In this document: one piece after another, positions 52,735 through 61,787 of the stretch
How positions within the stretch are numbered: the stretch's first letter is position 1
Layout: each line of letters starts with the position of its first letter
Assembly: GCF_002288185.1 (NCBI RefSeq)
Contig: NZ_CP016776.1
Span: 868,001 to 932,000, forward strand
DNA from: Candidatus Planktophila vernalis
Lineage (GTDB): Bacteria; Actinomycetota; Actinomycetes; Nanopelagicales; Nanopelagicaceae
Direction: 5' to 3'
Length of the DNA stretch: 64,000 nucleotides
The notes under the pieces: generated by a model
Databases searched by the model: none
The model's input: the letters and a program-made list of their open reading frames with translations, nothing else
What the model was told of the DNA's origin: nothing
Translations under genes and position numbers: made by a program

Positions 52735-53601
52735 ATGACACAACTTGTAGCAGTTACCCCGCGAAAAACTAAGAAGCGAATCCAACTTGGGTCATTTGCG
52801 GCTTATGTAGTTCTCTCAATAAGCACATTTCTAGTTGCATTCCCATTTTGGTGGATGTTGGTTGTAGCATCAAATAAGAAGAATGAGATTGCTAAGAATC
52901 CCCCACGATTCACATTGGGTGATGAATTAGGAAATACATTCGATGTTATTTTTCAATATGCAAATATTAGTCGGGCAATTCTGATCTCATTCACAATTGC
53001 ATTTACTATGGCCATCTCTCATATCTTCTTCTGCACCTTTGCAGGCTACGCTTTCGCAAAGCTTAAATTTAGGGGCCAGAAGCAATTCTTTGCATTTATT
53101 CTCCTGACGATGATGATTCCAGGGCAGCTGGGCATAATTCCTATGTATATTCTCGTAACCAGGCTCGGATGGAATAATGACCTCAAGGCCATTATCGTTC
53201 CTGGTTTAGTTTCGGCATTTGGTGTGTTTTGGATGCGCCAGAGCATTAGTGCCGTCATTACCGATGAAGTGATCCAAGCTGCTCGTATTGATGGTGCATC
53301 TCCGTGGCAGATTTATACCAAGATTGTGTTTCCACTAGTAAGGCCAACAGCCTTGGTAATGGGTCTCTTCTCGTTCTTGAATGCATGGAATGATTTCTTA
53401 TGGCCGATGTTGATTTTGGATGGAGATAAACTTCTCACAATCCAGATGGCAATTGCACAAATGAAAGAGCAGGCTTACTTAGTCAACCATGCGGCTCAAA
53501 TGGGTGCAGCTTTCTTTGCCACTCTCCCACTCATCATTCTTTTCTTCCTTGTATCCAAGCAGCTTGTTAAAGGTGTCATGGAAGGCGCAATTAAGGGCTA
53601 G
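52735..53601 (+). CDS. ABC sugar importer, permease (MalG/UgpE type)
   Basis: About 288 residues from the ATG at 52735, one base after the preceding stop. Six helices and the EAA loop IQAARIDGASPWQIYTKIVFPLV. No ATPase gene follows, so a shared MsmX/UgpC-type ATPase elsewhere must energise it. Confidence 0.94.
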   Translation: MTQLVAVTPRKTKKRIQLGSFAAYVVLSISTFLVAFPFWWMLVVASNKKNEIAKNPPRFTLGDELGNTFDVIFQYANISRAILISFTIAFTMAISHIFFCTFAGYAFAKLKFRGQKQFFAFILLTMMIPGQLGIIPMYILVTRLGWNNDLKAIIVPGLVSAFGVFWMRQSISAVITDEVIQAARIDGASPWQIYTKIVFPLVRPTALVMGLFSFLNAWNDFLWPMLILDGDKLLTIQMAIAQMKEQAYLVNHAAQMGAAFFATLPLIILFFLVSKQLVKGVMEGAIKG

Positions 53602-53637
53602 TGAGCTCATGTGTGACCTTTAGGCGTAGAGGCTTGC

Positions 53638-53669
53638 TAGTGGCTCTTGAGCACCCGGTAAAGCCACTA
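53638..53669 (+). other. Hairpin after the ABC operon
   Basis: TAGTGGCT / AGCCACTA, 8-bp stem with a 16-nt loop, no T-run; weak candidate terminator. Confidence 0.4.
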
Positions 53670-53725
53670 ACTCTTAGGTGCAGGGCTCATGTTCGCAACC
53701 GCACCTATGCCTCTACCCTTACAGC

Positions 53726-54127
53726 ATGCGCCCTAAAACAATCATCCTCATCTGCGCAGGAGCTATTAACGCCCTTCTTATCTACCGCTACTTCTCCACC
53801 TTAGTTACTGAGGGCAACCGCAGCGCTAACGGCTTTGGCGCGCTCTTTCTTATTCTCTTTCTCGCTTTGTTTAATGCAATCCTCTTTGTGATCTTTTTTG
53901 TGAAGAAAATACCTTTAATACGCGCAGGCCTGGTCATAGCCTTTTTGCCTATAGCCCTTGCCTTTCTTACATCCCTCATCAATGGCACATCCATGTTTGA
54001 TGAGGGTTCAGGAAGTGGTGGCTATCTCTGGTTGTTGATGGGCAGTGTGCCAATAGGGTTTTTACTTGTTGTAATTGGCGCAATTGTTGCCCTGTTTAAG
54101 CGCCTCAAGCCAAAGGATGGGTTGTAA
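53726..54127 (+). CDS. Membrane protein of unknown function, 133 residues
   Basis: From the ATG at 53726: MRPKTIILICAGAINALLIY and three further hydrophobic helices, ending in a basic FKRLKPKDGL. The open frame begins at 53678 but the extra 16 residues are Cys/His-rich and unlike a membrane protein start. No family recognised; its neighbour at 54138 is similar in type. Confidence 0.65.
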   Translation: MRPKTIILICAGAINALLIYRYFSTLVTEGNRSANGFGALFLILFLALFNAILFVIFFVKKIPLIRAGLVIAFLPIALAFLTSLINGTSMFDEGSGSGGYLWLLMGSVPIGFLLVVIGAIVALFKRLKPKDGL

Positions 54128-54137
54128 CCTCTTATCT

Positions 54138-54509
54138 ATGAACTACAACGGAATTAGAACTACATTAAAAGCTGGCTCTATGGTCTTTGGCGCATCTGCG
54201 CTCTTTCTTCTTATTGCACCTTCTCTTTTTCTTGATCTTCTAGGTCTAGATAAGAACGAACCCATGATCTGGTCCATGCGCATGATTGCGATAACTCTTG
54301 TGGCCTTAGCTGGGAACATGTGGAACAACTCTAAAAACAGCACGGATAGCGGTGTGGGCAACGTTGCAAAGGTGATGTGTGTGAGCGCAACTGGCCTCGG
54401 GGTGTTAACTCTTATGATTCCAGGTGAAATCACCTGGTTTAGCTACCTTTATGCTGCTGTTGGTTTTGGCTTTGGCTTAAGTTACTTAATCAATATTGTG
54501 CGCAAGTAA
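54138..54509 (+). CDS. Membrane protein of unknown function, 123 residues
   Basis: From the ATG at 54138: MNYNGIRTTLKAGSMVFGAS, four hydrophobic helices. Ten nt after the previous stop, so probably co-transcribed. The longer frame from 54075 overlaps that gene. Confidence 0.68.
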   Translation: MNYNGIRTTLKAGSMVFGASALFLLIAPSLFLDLLGLDKNEPMIWSMRMIAITLVALAGNMWNNSKNSTDSGVGNVAKVMCVSATGLGVLTLMIPGEITWFSYLYAAVGFGFGLSYLINIVRK

Positions 54510-54515
54510 AACTAC

Positions 54516-56249
54516 TTAGGGACACGGTAAGTCGCGCAGCTGAAAGCTTGGCATGACCAATCGTTCACCTTTGCCATTTTTTTCTGTAAAGAACTCAGTC
54601 ATGGTGCGAAACTCCTTTTTACAGACCAGCCCTTTAATATCAATAACTAAAGGATTTCTTGAATCATTGACATAGCCCGTTTCAAAGTAAACCTTCTGGA
54701 AGTCCACTACATCTGTTACATAGAGCCTGTATGACTCATGGCCTGTCACATTCCAGGTTGCTCGGCCTTGCAGTGAACCAGTAGGGACTATGTCCCCTCT
54801 AGTGACTCGTATAGGTGAGGTGGGTTGGCCAGGATTGTTATCTGCTGGCTTTGGTGGAGGTGGAACAAACTTATCAATATCTGTTTTTATAGCTTCAAAG
54901 AGAACTCCATCATCATTGCTATCAATAACGGTGAACTGCCAACCAAGCATTGATTTGGATTGTCCTTTTGTGAGGACAGAGTTTTGCGTAAGGATGGGTC
55001 CTTCTCCGTGGCCTACATAGGTGTTGATGAGATAAAGAAGCAAACCTTTCTCACTTCCAGAGCCTGGGCGCACCTCAGCTGCAAGTGTCACACCAGGTGC
55101 AAGGTTAATCGTGAGCAACTTGGGATCTGTGGTGGTGTCAGCATCTGTGAGGTAGTGAGTGGAAGATTTTTGATCACTCAAACAACGAACTTCATTTTCA
55201 TAGAGCCAACCCATGAGCAATCTGTTCCATTCAAGTAATCCAAGGCCTCTAGAAGAGTTAGCCATCAAATCCCACTTGTTGGGAACATCCATATCTGATT
55301 TACGCAAAGTGCCTGAGGTTTGACTCTGCGCCTCACTAAAAAGATAGAGATCTTCAAAAGAAAATAGTGAGTGCCCTAGTTCGTGAACCCATAGCGTGGT
55401 GTTGGTTATGCCACCTGCTAAGAGAATGGCGTTAATAGTGCCTGTTTTGGAGTTCTTCACTTTGAGGCCAAAGGAGGCTTGAGCCGATCCCAGACCACTC
55501 TGGCCTGGCATTCCGTTTCCTGTGATGAAGGCAAAAGTGTCGTAGTCATCAAATTTAAAGCTGCTCTTATGTTTGTTAATCACATCTGAAATTGTTGAGA
55601 AGTTATCAACTCCCCAGACTCCACTTAATGGATTATCTGCATCGATGGCCCACCACTCAGACTGAGGTAAAACATCGATGACTAGTTCAAAGCGGCCGGC
55701 AGAGAGCTTTTGAAAGGACTCTTTTATATAGGGAATAGTTTCGTTAAGAAGATCTAGATCTGAGGAAAAGACTTGACCTCGTTGTATCTTTTCAAAACGA
55801 AATGGAAGGTCATTAAATCCCATGGGAATGATTAACATTTTCCCAAGTTTTTTCCCATACACAGTTTCAGATGGTCTTGGAAAACCATTTCTATGCTTTA
55901 AAACCCCTCCATAGTGTTGATCTGGGGTCTTATCTTCAGTCTTGCATGTATCCAAGGCTGTTAGCCCAGAAATCAAGGTTATACGTGGGTCCGATGCAAG
56001 CAGGTTCTTAATCTCAACTTTTGTTTCTGGACTTGGCGCAGGTGCAGGTTCGGCTTTCTTGAGCGCAACCCCTTTATTCCACACCAACTTCTTTCCTGAC
56101 TTAACACAGGTGTATTTGATTCCGGCTGATGTGCTTGTTTGGCCAACTTTCTTACAAGCTGTGCCAGGCTTTGGGGCAGCTGCATACACAGGTGAAGAAA
56201 GAGAGAGCAGCACAACAATCGCTAACGCTAGATGCGATTTCCTCTGCAT
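54516..56249 (-). CDS. Exported M6-like metalloprotease with N-terminal two-Cys module
   Basis: 577 residues. Signal peptide (ALAIVVLLSLSSPVYA), two-Cys module (PGTACK, YTCVKSGKKLVW, NKGV), short Pro/Ala linker, then a protease domain with MLIIPMGFNDLPF, SAGRFELVIDVL and zinc motif WVHELGHSLFSFEDLY; HExxH plus a downstream acidic residue resembles the M6 (immune inhibitor A-like) group. The C-terminus (about 450-577) is beta-rich with a Cys pair. Third exported protease with the same N-terminal module in this window. Confidence 0.8.
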   Translation of the reverse strand: MQRKSHLALAIVVLLSLSSPVYAAAPKPGTACKKVGQTSTSAGIKYTCVKSGKKLVWNKGVALKKAEPAPAPSPETKVEIKNLLASDPRITLISGLTALDTCKTEDKTPDQHYGGVLKHRNGFPRPSETVYGKKLGKMLIIPMGFNDLPFRFEKIQRGQVFSSDLDLLNETIPYIKESFQKLSAGRFELVIDVLPQSEWWAIDADNPLSGVWGVDNFSTISDVINKHKSSFKFDDYDTFAFITGNGMPGQSGLGSAQASFGLKVKNSKTGTINAILLAGGITNTTLWVHELGHSLFSFEDLYLFSEAQSQTSGTLRKSDMDVPNKWDLMANSSRGLGLLEWNRLLMGWLYENEVRCLSDQKSSTHYLTDADTTTDPKLLTINLAPGVTLAAEVRPGSGSEKGLLLYLINTYVGHGEGPILTQNSVLTKGQSKSMLGWQFTVIDSNDDGVLFEAIKTDIDKFVPPPPKPADNNPGQPTSPIRVTRGDIVPTGSLQGRATWNVTGHESYRLYVTDVVDFQKVYFETGYVNDSRNPLVIDIKGLVCKKEFRTMTEFFTEKNGKGERLVMPSFQLRDLPCP

Positions 56250-56281
56250 AATCTCAGCCTAAGTCAAAGTGTTGAAAATGA

Positions 56282-57043
56282 CTACGGCATCACCAATCCA
56301 CCATCAACTGGCACGGTAATCCCTGTTACATAACTAGAAGCATCACTGACTAACCAGATTAGCGTTGCTGCTAACTCCTCTGGATCTCCTAGGCGACCTG
56401 CTGGTGTGAACATCTTGACCATCTCGACCATATCTTTTGGTAGTTCATCACTCATCTCTGAAGGAAAGAAACCTGGAGCAAGAGCATTCACTCTGATGTT
56501 TTTGCGCCCCGTCCACTGCGCAGCTAGATCTCGGGTTAAACCAATTAGACCTGCCTTAGAGGAGGCATAGGCTGCTTGTGGCAGACCTTGAGGCTTTAAT
56601 CCCAAGATGCTTGAGATGTTAACAATAGCGCCGCCGCCTTTGTTTGCTCTAGCAAAAGCTTGAGACATCCAATAAGCACCAAAGAGATTGACATCAATAA
56701 CAGATTTAAATTGCTCTGGTGTTTCATGGGTTGCAGGAACTGCTGTGCCAACACCTGCGTTATTAACCAAGATATCAACGCGGCCAAACTTTTCCATGGC
56801 CAGAGCAATGAGTGCATCGCAATCCTCAACCTTTGTCACATCTGTTGTGAGGGCTGCGTATTTGCGCCCAGTAGCTGTTACTAGAGCACCTGTTTCATCC
56901 AGGCGATCTGTGCGACGAGCACCTAGAACAACGTCTGCTCCTGCCTCGGCTAAGGCTTTAGCAAATGCAACGCCAAGACCTGAGGATGCGCCGGTGACCA
57001 CTGCCACTTTTGAATCTAAACGGAAGCGGTCCAGAATGCTCAT
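56282..57043 (-). CDS. Short-chain dehydrogenase/reductase (FabG-like)
   Basis: 253 residues from the ATG at 57043, preceded by GAGGAG. TGASSGLGVAFA, NNAGVG, NISSILG, YASSKAG and C-terminal TGITVPVDGG. Close in pattern to 3-oxoacyl or secondary-alcohol dehydrogenases. It is divergent from the acyl-CoA dehydrogenase operon and probably serves the same pathway. Confidence 0.92.
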   Translation of the reverse strand: MSILDRFRLDSKVAVVTGASSGLGVAFAKALAEAGADVVLGARRTDRLDETGALVTATGRKYAALTTDVTKVEDCDALIALAMEKFGRVDILVNNAGVGTAVPATHETPEQFKSVIDVNLFGAYWMSQAFARANKGGGAIVNISSILGLKPQGLPQAAYASSKAGLIGLTRDLAAQWTGRKNIRVNALAPGFFPSEMSDELPKDMVEMVKMFTPAGRLGDPEELAATLIWLVSDASSYVTGITVPVDGGLVMP

Positions 57044-57086
57044 TCTTCTTCTCCTCAAATTGGGTAACTATGCGTAAGGTTAAGGC

Positions 57087-58307
57087 ATGGACTTCTCCTT
57101 AAGCGCTAAGACAAGCCAATACGCAGCCAAACTGCAAGCTTTCATGGACTCTGATGTTTTTCCATCAGAGGCAATCTATGAAAAACAACGCGAAGAGTTA
57201 GCAGCTGCCGGCAAACCACATGGCCTTCCCCCTGTTGTGGAAGAGCTCAAGAAGAAAGCTCGAGCACTTGGTTTATGGAATCTGTTTTTGCCACATAGTC
57301 ACAACCCAGAACATGGTTTATCTGTGACTGAGTATGCAACGCTGGCAGAGATAACTGGTTGGTCTCCTGAGTTAGCACCAGAGGCAATCAACTGCGCAGC
57401 ACCTGACACAGGCAACATGGAGCTGCTAGATATGTTTGCAACCGAGGAACAAAAGAAGACTTGGTTAGAACCACTCCTTGATGGCCGTATTCGTTCTGCC
57501 TTTGCAATGACAGAGCCTGATGTGGCATCAAGTGATGCTAGAAACATTAGAACCTCTATTACTACTGACGGTAATGATTTCGTCATCAATGGCACAAAGT
57601 GGTGGACAACAGGTGCGATGGATGAGCGTTGTCAGATTCTTATTGTGATGGGCAAAACTAATCCTGAAGCAGATGATCACCATCAGCAATCTATGGTGCT
57701 GGTGCCGATGAATACTCCAGGAGTTAAAGTTGAGCGCAACTTAACTGTCTTTGGTTATGTGGATCAACATGGTCATGCTGAAGTTTCCTTTACGAATGTG
57801 CGAGTACCAAAGACAAACCTTCTTGGGGCCCAAGGTGAAGGCTTTGCACTAGCCCAAGCCCGCCTTGGTCCTGGTCGTATTCATCACTGCATGAGAGCTA
57901 TTGGTATGGCAGAACGTGCTTTGTCTCTGATGATTAAGCGCACGGTCTCACGTGAGGCTTTTGGTAAAGAGCTTGTAAAACAAGGAGTAATCCAAGAGTG
58001 GATTGCCCAAGCACGCATTGATATTGAACAAGCACGTTTGTTAGTACTCAAAGCTGCTTGGATGATTGACACTGTTGGAGCAAAAGGTGCTCGCAAAGAG
58101 ATTGCTGCAATCAAGGTGGCTGTGCCACAAATGGCAGAGCGCATTATTGATCATGCAATACAAAGCTATGGCGGAGCAGGAGTAAGCCAGGACACTCCCC
58201 TTGCATCCCTCTATGCAGGCATGAGAACGCTGCGCATTGTCGATGGCCCAGATGAAGTGCATATTCGAGATATTGCACGTTTAGAAATCAAGCCTTATTT
58301 GTCATGA
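57087..58307 (+). CDS. Acyl-CoA dehydrogenase (ACAD10/11-like)
   Basis: 406 residues: AFAMTEPDVASSDARNI and KWWTTGAMDERCQI (FAD/substrate), GPGRIHHCMRAIGMAERAL, SREAFGKELVKQGVIQEWIAQARIDIEQARLL, and QSYGGAGVSQDTPLA. Gene overlaps the next one, an APH-type kinase, by ATGA. In ACAD10/11 and the Pseudomonas LvaC-LvaA pair the same two activities convert 4-hydroxyacyl-CoA via a phosphorylated intermediate to 3-hydroxyacyl-CoA, so this role is inferred. Confidence 0.9.
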   Translation: MDFSLSAKTSQYAAKLQAFMDSDVFPSEAIYEKQREELAAAGKPHGLPPVVEELKKKARALGLWNLFLPHSHNPEHGLSVTEYATLAEITGWSPELAPEAINCAAPDTGNMELLDMFATEEQKKTWLEPLLDGRIRSAFAMTEPDVASSDARNIRTSITTDGNDFVINGTKWWTTGAMDERCQILIVMGKTNPEADDHHQQSMVLVPMNTPGVKVERNLTVFGYVDQHGHAEVSFTNVRVPKTNLLGAQGEGFALAQARLGPGRIHHCMRAIGMAERALSLMIKRTVSREAFGKELVKQGVIQEWIAQARIDIEQARLLVLKAAWMIDTVGAKGARKEIAAIKVAVPQMAERIIDHAIQSYGGAGVSQDTPLASLYAGMRTLRIVDGPDEVHIRDIARLEIKPYLS

Positions 58308-59329
58308 AGGATTTAACCGCGGTCCGCGAAGAGGATCGCTTTGATGTTGATGCCATGCATGCATGGTTGCAACCTTTTATTACCCATAAAGATGCTCCGC
58401 AGGTTATGCAGTTTAGAAGCGGTGCATCCAATCTGACTTATCTTTTGCAATACCCAGGACAAGAGTTAGTGCTGCGCAGGCCGCCCGTTGGAACTAAGGC
58501 AGTCTCTGCTCACGATATGAAGCGTGAGTTCTTAATTCAATCTCGCTTAAAGCCAAGCTATGACTTAGTGCCCAAGATGTTTGCATTATGCGAAGACCAC
58601 TCCATCATGGGCTGCGATTTCTATGTCATGGAGCGGGTTGTGGGAGATATCTTTAGGAGAGATATCGAAAAAGATATTACTTCCAGTGATGTTGCCATCA
58701 TGGCTGATTCGCTCATTAATGGTCTGGTGCAACTACACGGTGTTGATGCCTCTGTTTTAAGTGAGCTCAACAAAGGTAGTGGCTATGTGGCACGCCAGGT
58801 GGAGGGTTGGTCAAAGCGATATCGCAACGCTTTAACTGATGATGTGCCAAACGGTGAAAAGGTAATGGCGTGGTTAGATGCCAATAAGCCAGAAGATGTT
58901 GATTCCTGTGTCATCCATGGTGATTGGCGCATAGATAACGTTGTATTTGATTTAGAGAAAGCACGAATTGTTGGCGTATTGGATTGGGAGCTTGCAACAG
59001 TTGGTGATCCTTTGATGGATTTAGGTTCCTCCCTTGCCTATTGGGTGGATCGAGATGATGAACCTGCTTTTGCATCCCTTCGTCGCCAACCTAGTCACCT
59101 AGAAGGAATGCCCACACGCAATGAGTTTGTGCAGCGCTATCTAGAGTTAAGCGGTCGCACATGCGCAGACTTTACTTTCTATGAAGTCTTTGGCCTCTTT
59201 AGATTAGCTGTGATCATTCAACAGATTTGGGCCCGCTATAAGGTGGGACAAACAACTAATCCAGCATTTGCTGGCTTTGGCGATGCAGTGAACACATTGA
59301 TTAACCGAGCAGAAGGCAAACTCACATGA
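58304..59329 (+). CDS. APH-type phosphotransferase (LvaA / ACAD11 kinase-like)
   Basis: 341 residues of the aminoglycoside phosphotransferase fold: RSGASNLTYLLQY, VLRRPPVGTKAVSAHDMKRE, Brenner motif VIHGDWRIDNVVFD and metal site GVLDWELATVGDPLMDLG. Its coupling to an acyl-CoA dehydrogenase rather than resistance genes points to phosphorylation of a hydroxyacyl-CoA. Overlaps both neighbours by 4 nt. Confidence 0.9.
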   Translation: MKDLTAVREEDRFDVDAMHAWLQPFITHKDAPQVMQFRSGASNLTYLLQYPGQELVLRRPPVGTKAVSAHDMKREFLIQSRLKPSYDLVPKMFALCEDHSIMGCDFYVMERVVGDIFRRDIEKDITSSDVAIMADSLINGLVQLHGVDASVLSELNKGSGYVARQVEGWSKRYRNALTDDVPNGEKVMAWLDANKPEDVDSCVIHGDWRIDNVVFDLEKARIVGVLDWELATVGDPLMDLGSSLAYWVDRDDEPAFASLRRQPSHLEGMPTRNEFVQRYLELSGRTCADFTFYEVFGLFRLAVIIQQIWARYKVGQTTNPAFAGFGDAVNTLINRAEGKLT

Positions 59330-60306
59330 GAGCAGGAAGAATAAGCGTTTCTACACGCGCCTTTGAGGTTGTCGATGTGCCAACGCCAGATGCAGGGGCT
59401 GGGCAAGTGAGAATTAAAGTAGGTGCTGCTGGTGTGTGTTTATCTGATGTGCACTTTCTAGAAGGCATTTTATCTCCCGGCTACCTAGAGGGTGATCACG
59501 TCACACTCGGTCATGAAGTAGCAGGAACTATTGATCAAGTCGGCGCAGGTGTCACAACATCTACTGTTGGCGATCGAGTTGTAGTTATTGCCGGTGAGCG
59601 CAATGCAAACCAACAGATAACAACGATGGGCTTTGACTATGACGGCGGCTGGGCCGAATACGTTGTTACTAAAGCAGAGCTCGTTGCAAAGATTCCTGAT
59701 TCATTGGCCTTTGAACAAGCAGCAATCATTCCAGATGCTGTTTCAACACCGTGGGCCGCAATTACATCAACGGGACATGTTGTGGCAGGTGAGAAGGTCG
59801 CTGTCTTTGGTGTGGGGGGCCTTGGAATACATGCTGTGCAACTACTTAAAATCATTGGCGCATCTGTTATTGCAATTGATCCTCGTGAAGATGCACGCTC
59901 TAACGCTCTAGCGCGCGGCGCCGACTTTGCCTTTGCCCCTGATGATGCTGAGTTAAAAAAGCACCGTGGCTTAAACGCAGTCTTTGATTTTGCAGGAGTA
60001 TCTCCTGTTAGAAAACAGGCGTTATCTATGTTGGGTGAACAAGGGCGCTTAGTTATTGTTGGTATTGCTAATGAACCTATTGTGATTCCAAACGATATGG
60101 CCTTTACCTACATGCGTACACAGATCATGGGCCACTATGGCTCAGAGGCCCATCACGTAACTGAGCTCATTGAACTTGCAGCCTCTGGGCGTTTGGATCT
60201 CTCTCACTCAGTAAGTGAAGTTTTACCTCTTGAAAGCGCCGGAGATGCGTTGGATAAGTTAGCCAACAAAGTTGGCAACCCAATCCGTATTGTTCTAAAG
60301 CCCTAA
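59326..60306 (+). CDS. Zinc-type alcohol dehydrogenase (MDR family)
   Basis: 326 residues: GVCLSDVHF and GHEVAGTIDQVGAG (zinc site), VFGVGGLGIHAVQLL nucleotide-binding motif. The four structural-zinc Cys of classical enzymes are absent. Part of the acyl-CoA dehydrogenase operon; probably oxidises an alcohol feeding it. Overlaps the convergent mycoredoxin by 12 nt. Confidence 0.92.
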   Translation: MRAGRISVSTRAFEVVDVPTPDAGAGQVRIKVGAAGVCLSDVHFLEGILSPGYLEGDHVTLGHEVAGTIDQVGAGVTTSTVGDRVVVIAGERNANQQITTMGFDYDGGWAEYVVTKAELVAKIPDSLAFEQAAIIPDAVSTPWAAITSTGHVVAGEKVAVFGVGGLGIHAVQLLKIIGASVIAIDPREDARSNALARGADFAFAPDDAELKKHRGLNAVFDFAGVSPVRKQALSMLGEQGRLVIVGIANEPIVIPNDMAFTYMRTQIMGHYGSEAHHVTELIELAASGRLDLSHSVSEVLPLESAGDALDKLANKVGNPIRIVLKP

Positions 60307-60540
60307 AGAGGCCAACTTCTCCACTACTTGCTTGGCAGATGGGTTAGTCATTGCCTCTCCATCACTAAATACAAGTGTGGGCACGGTGCGATTTCCGCCA
60401 TTGACCTTCTCAACAATCTCAGCAGTTCCTGGAACTTCTTCGATGTTGATTTCATCGAATGTGACACCAAGATCTGCAAGTTGTGATTTAAGGCGCTTGC
60501 AGTAGCCACACCAGCTAGTTGAATACATGACAAATGACAT
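60295..60540 (-). CDS. mrx1: Mycoredoxin (glutaredoxin-like, CGYC)
   Basis: 81 residues: YSTSWCGYCKRLKSQL active site, RTVPTLVF with cis-Pro, and a GGNRTVP loop. Actinobacterial Mrx1 proteins reduce mixed disulfides with mycothiol. It is the last of three minus-strand genes headed by heliorhodopsin, with a 32-nt gap to the gene before it. Confidence 0.92.
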   Translation of the reverse strand: MSFVMYSTSWCGYCKRLKSQLADLGVTFDEINIEEVPGTAEIVEKVNGGNRTVPTLVFSDGEAMTNPSAKQVVEKLASLGL

Positions 60541-60572
60541 GAGCTTCTCTTTTCCCTTTAGCGCTCTTAGAT

Positions 60573-60932
60573 TTATGCTTTTTTAGTCTGGCGCCAGTGA
60601 TAGAGATATAAAGGCGCTGCCACGACAATAGTAATAAATGAGGTGAAAATTCTCTTCACCGCTTGAATCTGGTTATTGCGCTCTTGCTGATCAAGTAAAT
60701 CAGCTGATGGTGAGTTTTCAGGCTTTGAGTAGATATCAACATAGGCAGGATCAGGAAAAACTGCATTCATGATTGCATTGATGAGAGAGACTGTAGAAAA
60801 GAGAACAACAAGCAAAGTAATCAAGCAGACGGCATAGAGATAGAGAGAGCGCCAATCCACTCGATCATGGTGGGTTTCAATGACCGTTGTCTTAACAGAT
60901 TTCTTTGCAACGGCCTTTTTAGCTGTGGCCAT
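60573..60932 (-). CDS. Two-helix membrane protein downstream of heliorhodopsin
   Basis: 119 residues: basic start (ATAKKAVAKKSVKT), helix LYLYAVCLITLLVVLFSTVSL, a charged loop, helix FTSFITIVVAAPLYLYHW and a basic end. It resembles the N-terminal part of DUF5671-type proteins only in layout; no family assigned. 45 nt after heliorhodopsin and 32 nt before mycoredoxin. Confidence 0.7.
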   Translation of the reverse strand: MATAKKAVAKKSVKTTVIETHHDRVDWRSLYLYAVCLITLLVVLFSTVSLINAIMNAVFPDPAYVDIYSKPENSPSADLLDQQERNNQIQAVKRIFTSFITIVVAAPLYLYHWRQTKKA

Positions 60933-60977
60933 GTGCGCCTCCTTCTTTTTCGATGATGAAACTAGCCTTGAAAGCTC

Positions 60978-61739
60978 TTAGCCAACAAGGGTTGAAGCAA
61001 AGATCTGCCAAGCAAGTGCTGATTTAGCGATCAGTGAGAGCGTGATGTAGGTCTTCTCTCCCCTGATGTAGTTACTCCACTTGCCCACCTTTTTATATTG
61101 CAAGTACTGCACGATGGCAAAAGTATTAAAGAGAACAAAGATTGAGATAACAACGCCATAGACAAATGCTGGTGCCTTAGCCTCACCAGGCCCACCTATT
61201 GCAAAGACATAGAAAACTAGGCTTAGCCAAGGAACGATGCCTGCGATGCAGCCAAAAATAAATGGAAGCCAGCCGCCATTTCCTGGGCTCTCATACTTTT
61301 CTTGCAAACAACCAAAGAGAATCATTGAGGCGTTCACACCAAAGATTGCAATAAGAGCGCTCACATCGCTCACACCACATATCTGAGCGATTAAGACAAT
61401 CATTACTGATGAAGAAATGCTGTATTCAACCCAACGGAAATAGTTACGCTGCGCAGCTATCCCGGTGCTATAGCGACCAAAGTACTGCGGTGATGCAACC
61501 AGGAAGTGAAAGAAAGCAGATAGACCTAGAAAGATTGCAACTGTCAATCCCACTGGGGTGTTCAGTAAAGTGATGGGATCAGCAAAAGTACTTCCTGGTG
61601 GGCCCGACATATAGCGGGCAACGATGGGAAGTGAGAAGTCATTAGAAAGTGCTAGGACCACAAGCATTTGGGCTAAGTGGAAAACACCAGCGATGAGGTT
61701 GTAGCGACGAAGTGTGGATGAAGTGATCTCTTTGCTCAT
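60978..61739 (-). CDS. heR: Heliorhodopsin
   Basis: 253 residues from the ATG at 61739, seven transmembrane helices. Retinal Schiff-base Lys239 (LSLIAKSALAWQIF) and counter-ion Glu105 (RWVEYSISSSVM); His21 (AGVFHL) and His78 (FFHFL) also match. Each is two less than K241, E107, H23 and H80 of heliorhodopsin 48C12, so the alignment runs without gaps. Heliorhodopsins are inverted, light-activated, slow-cycling proteins thought to be sensors or enzyme partners rather than pumps. The first gene of a probable operon with a small membrane protein and mycoredoxin. A longer frame to 61820 overlaps the divergent gene. Confidence 0.97.
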   Translation of the reverse strand: MSKEITSSTLRRYNLIAGVFHLAQMLVVLALSNDFSLPIVARYMSGPPGSTFADPITLLNTPVGLTVAIFLGLSAFFHFLVASPQYFGRYSTGIAAQRNYFRWVEYSISSSVMIVLIAQICGVSDVSALIAIFGVNASMILFGCLQEKYESPGNGGWLPFIFGCIAGIVPWLSLVFYVFAIGGPGEAKAPAFVYGVVISIFVLFNTFAIVQYLQYKKVGKWSNYIRGEKTYITLSLIAKSALAWQIFASTLVG

Positions 61740-61787
61740 GAGTACATAGTGCCAGTTACCAGTTGCGTTATTGGGTATTCTTGGCAT

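Noticed and set aside
58304-59329. Aminoglycoside resistance kinase
   Set aside because: The APH fold is present but the coupling to acyl-CoA dehydrogenase and the operon context fit catabolism rather than resistance.
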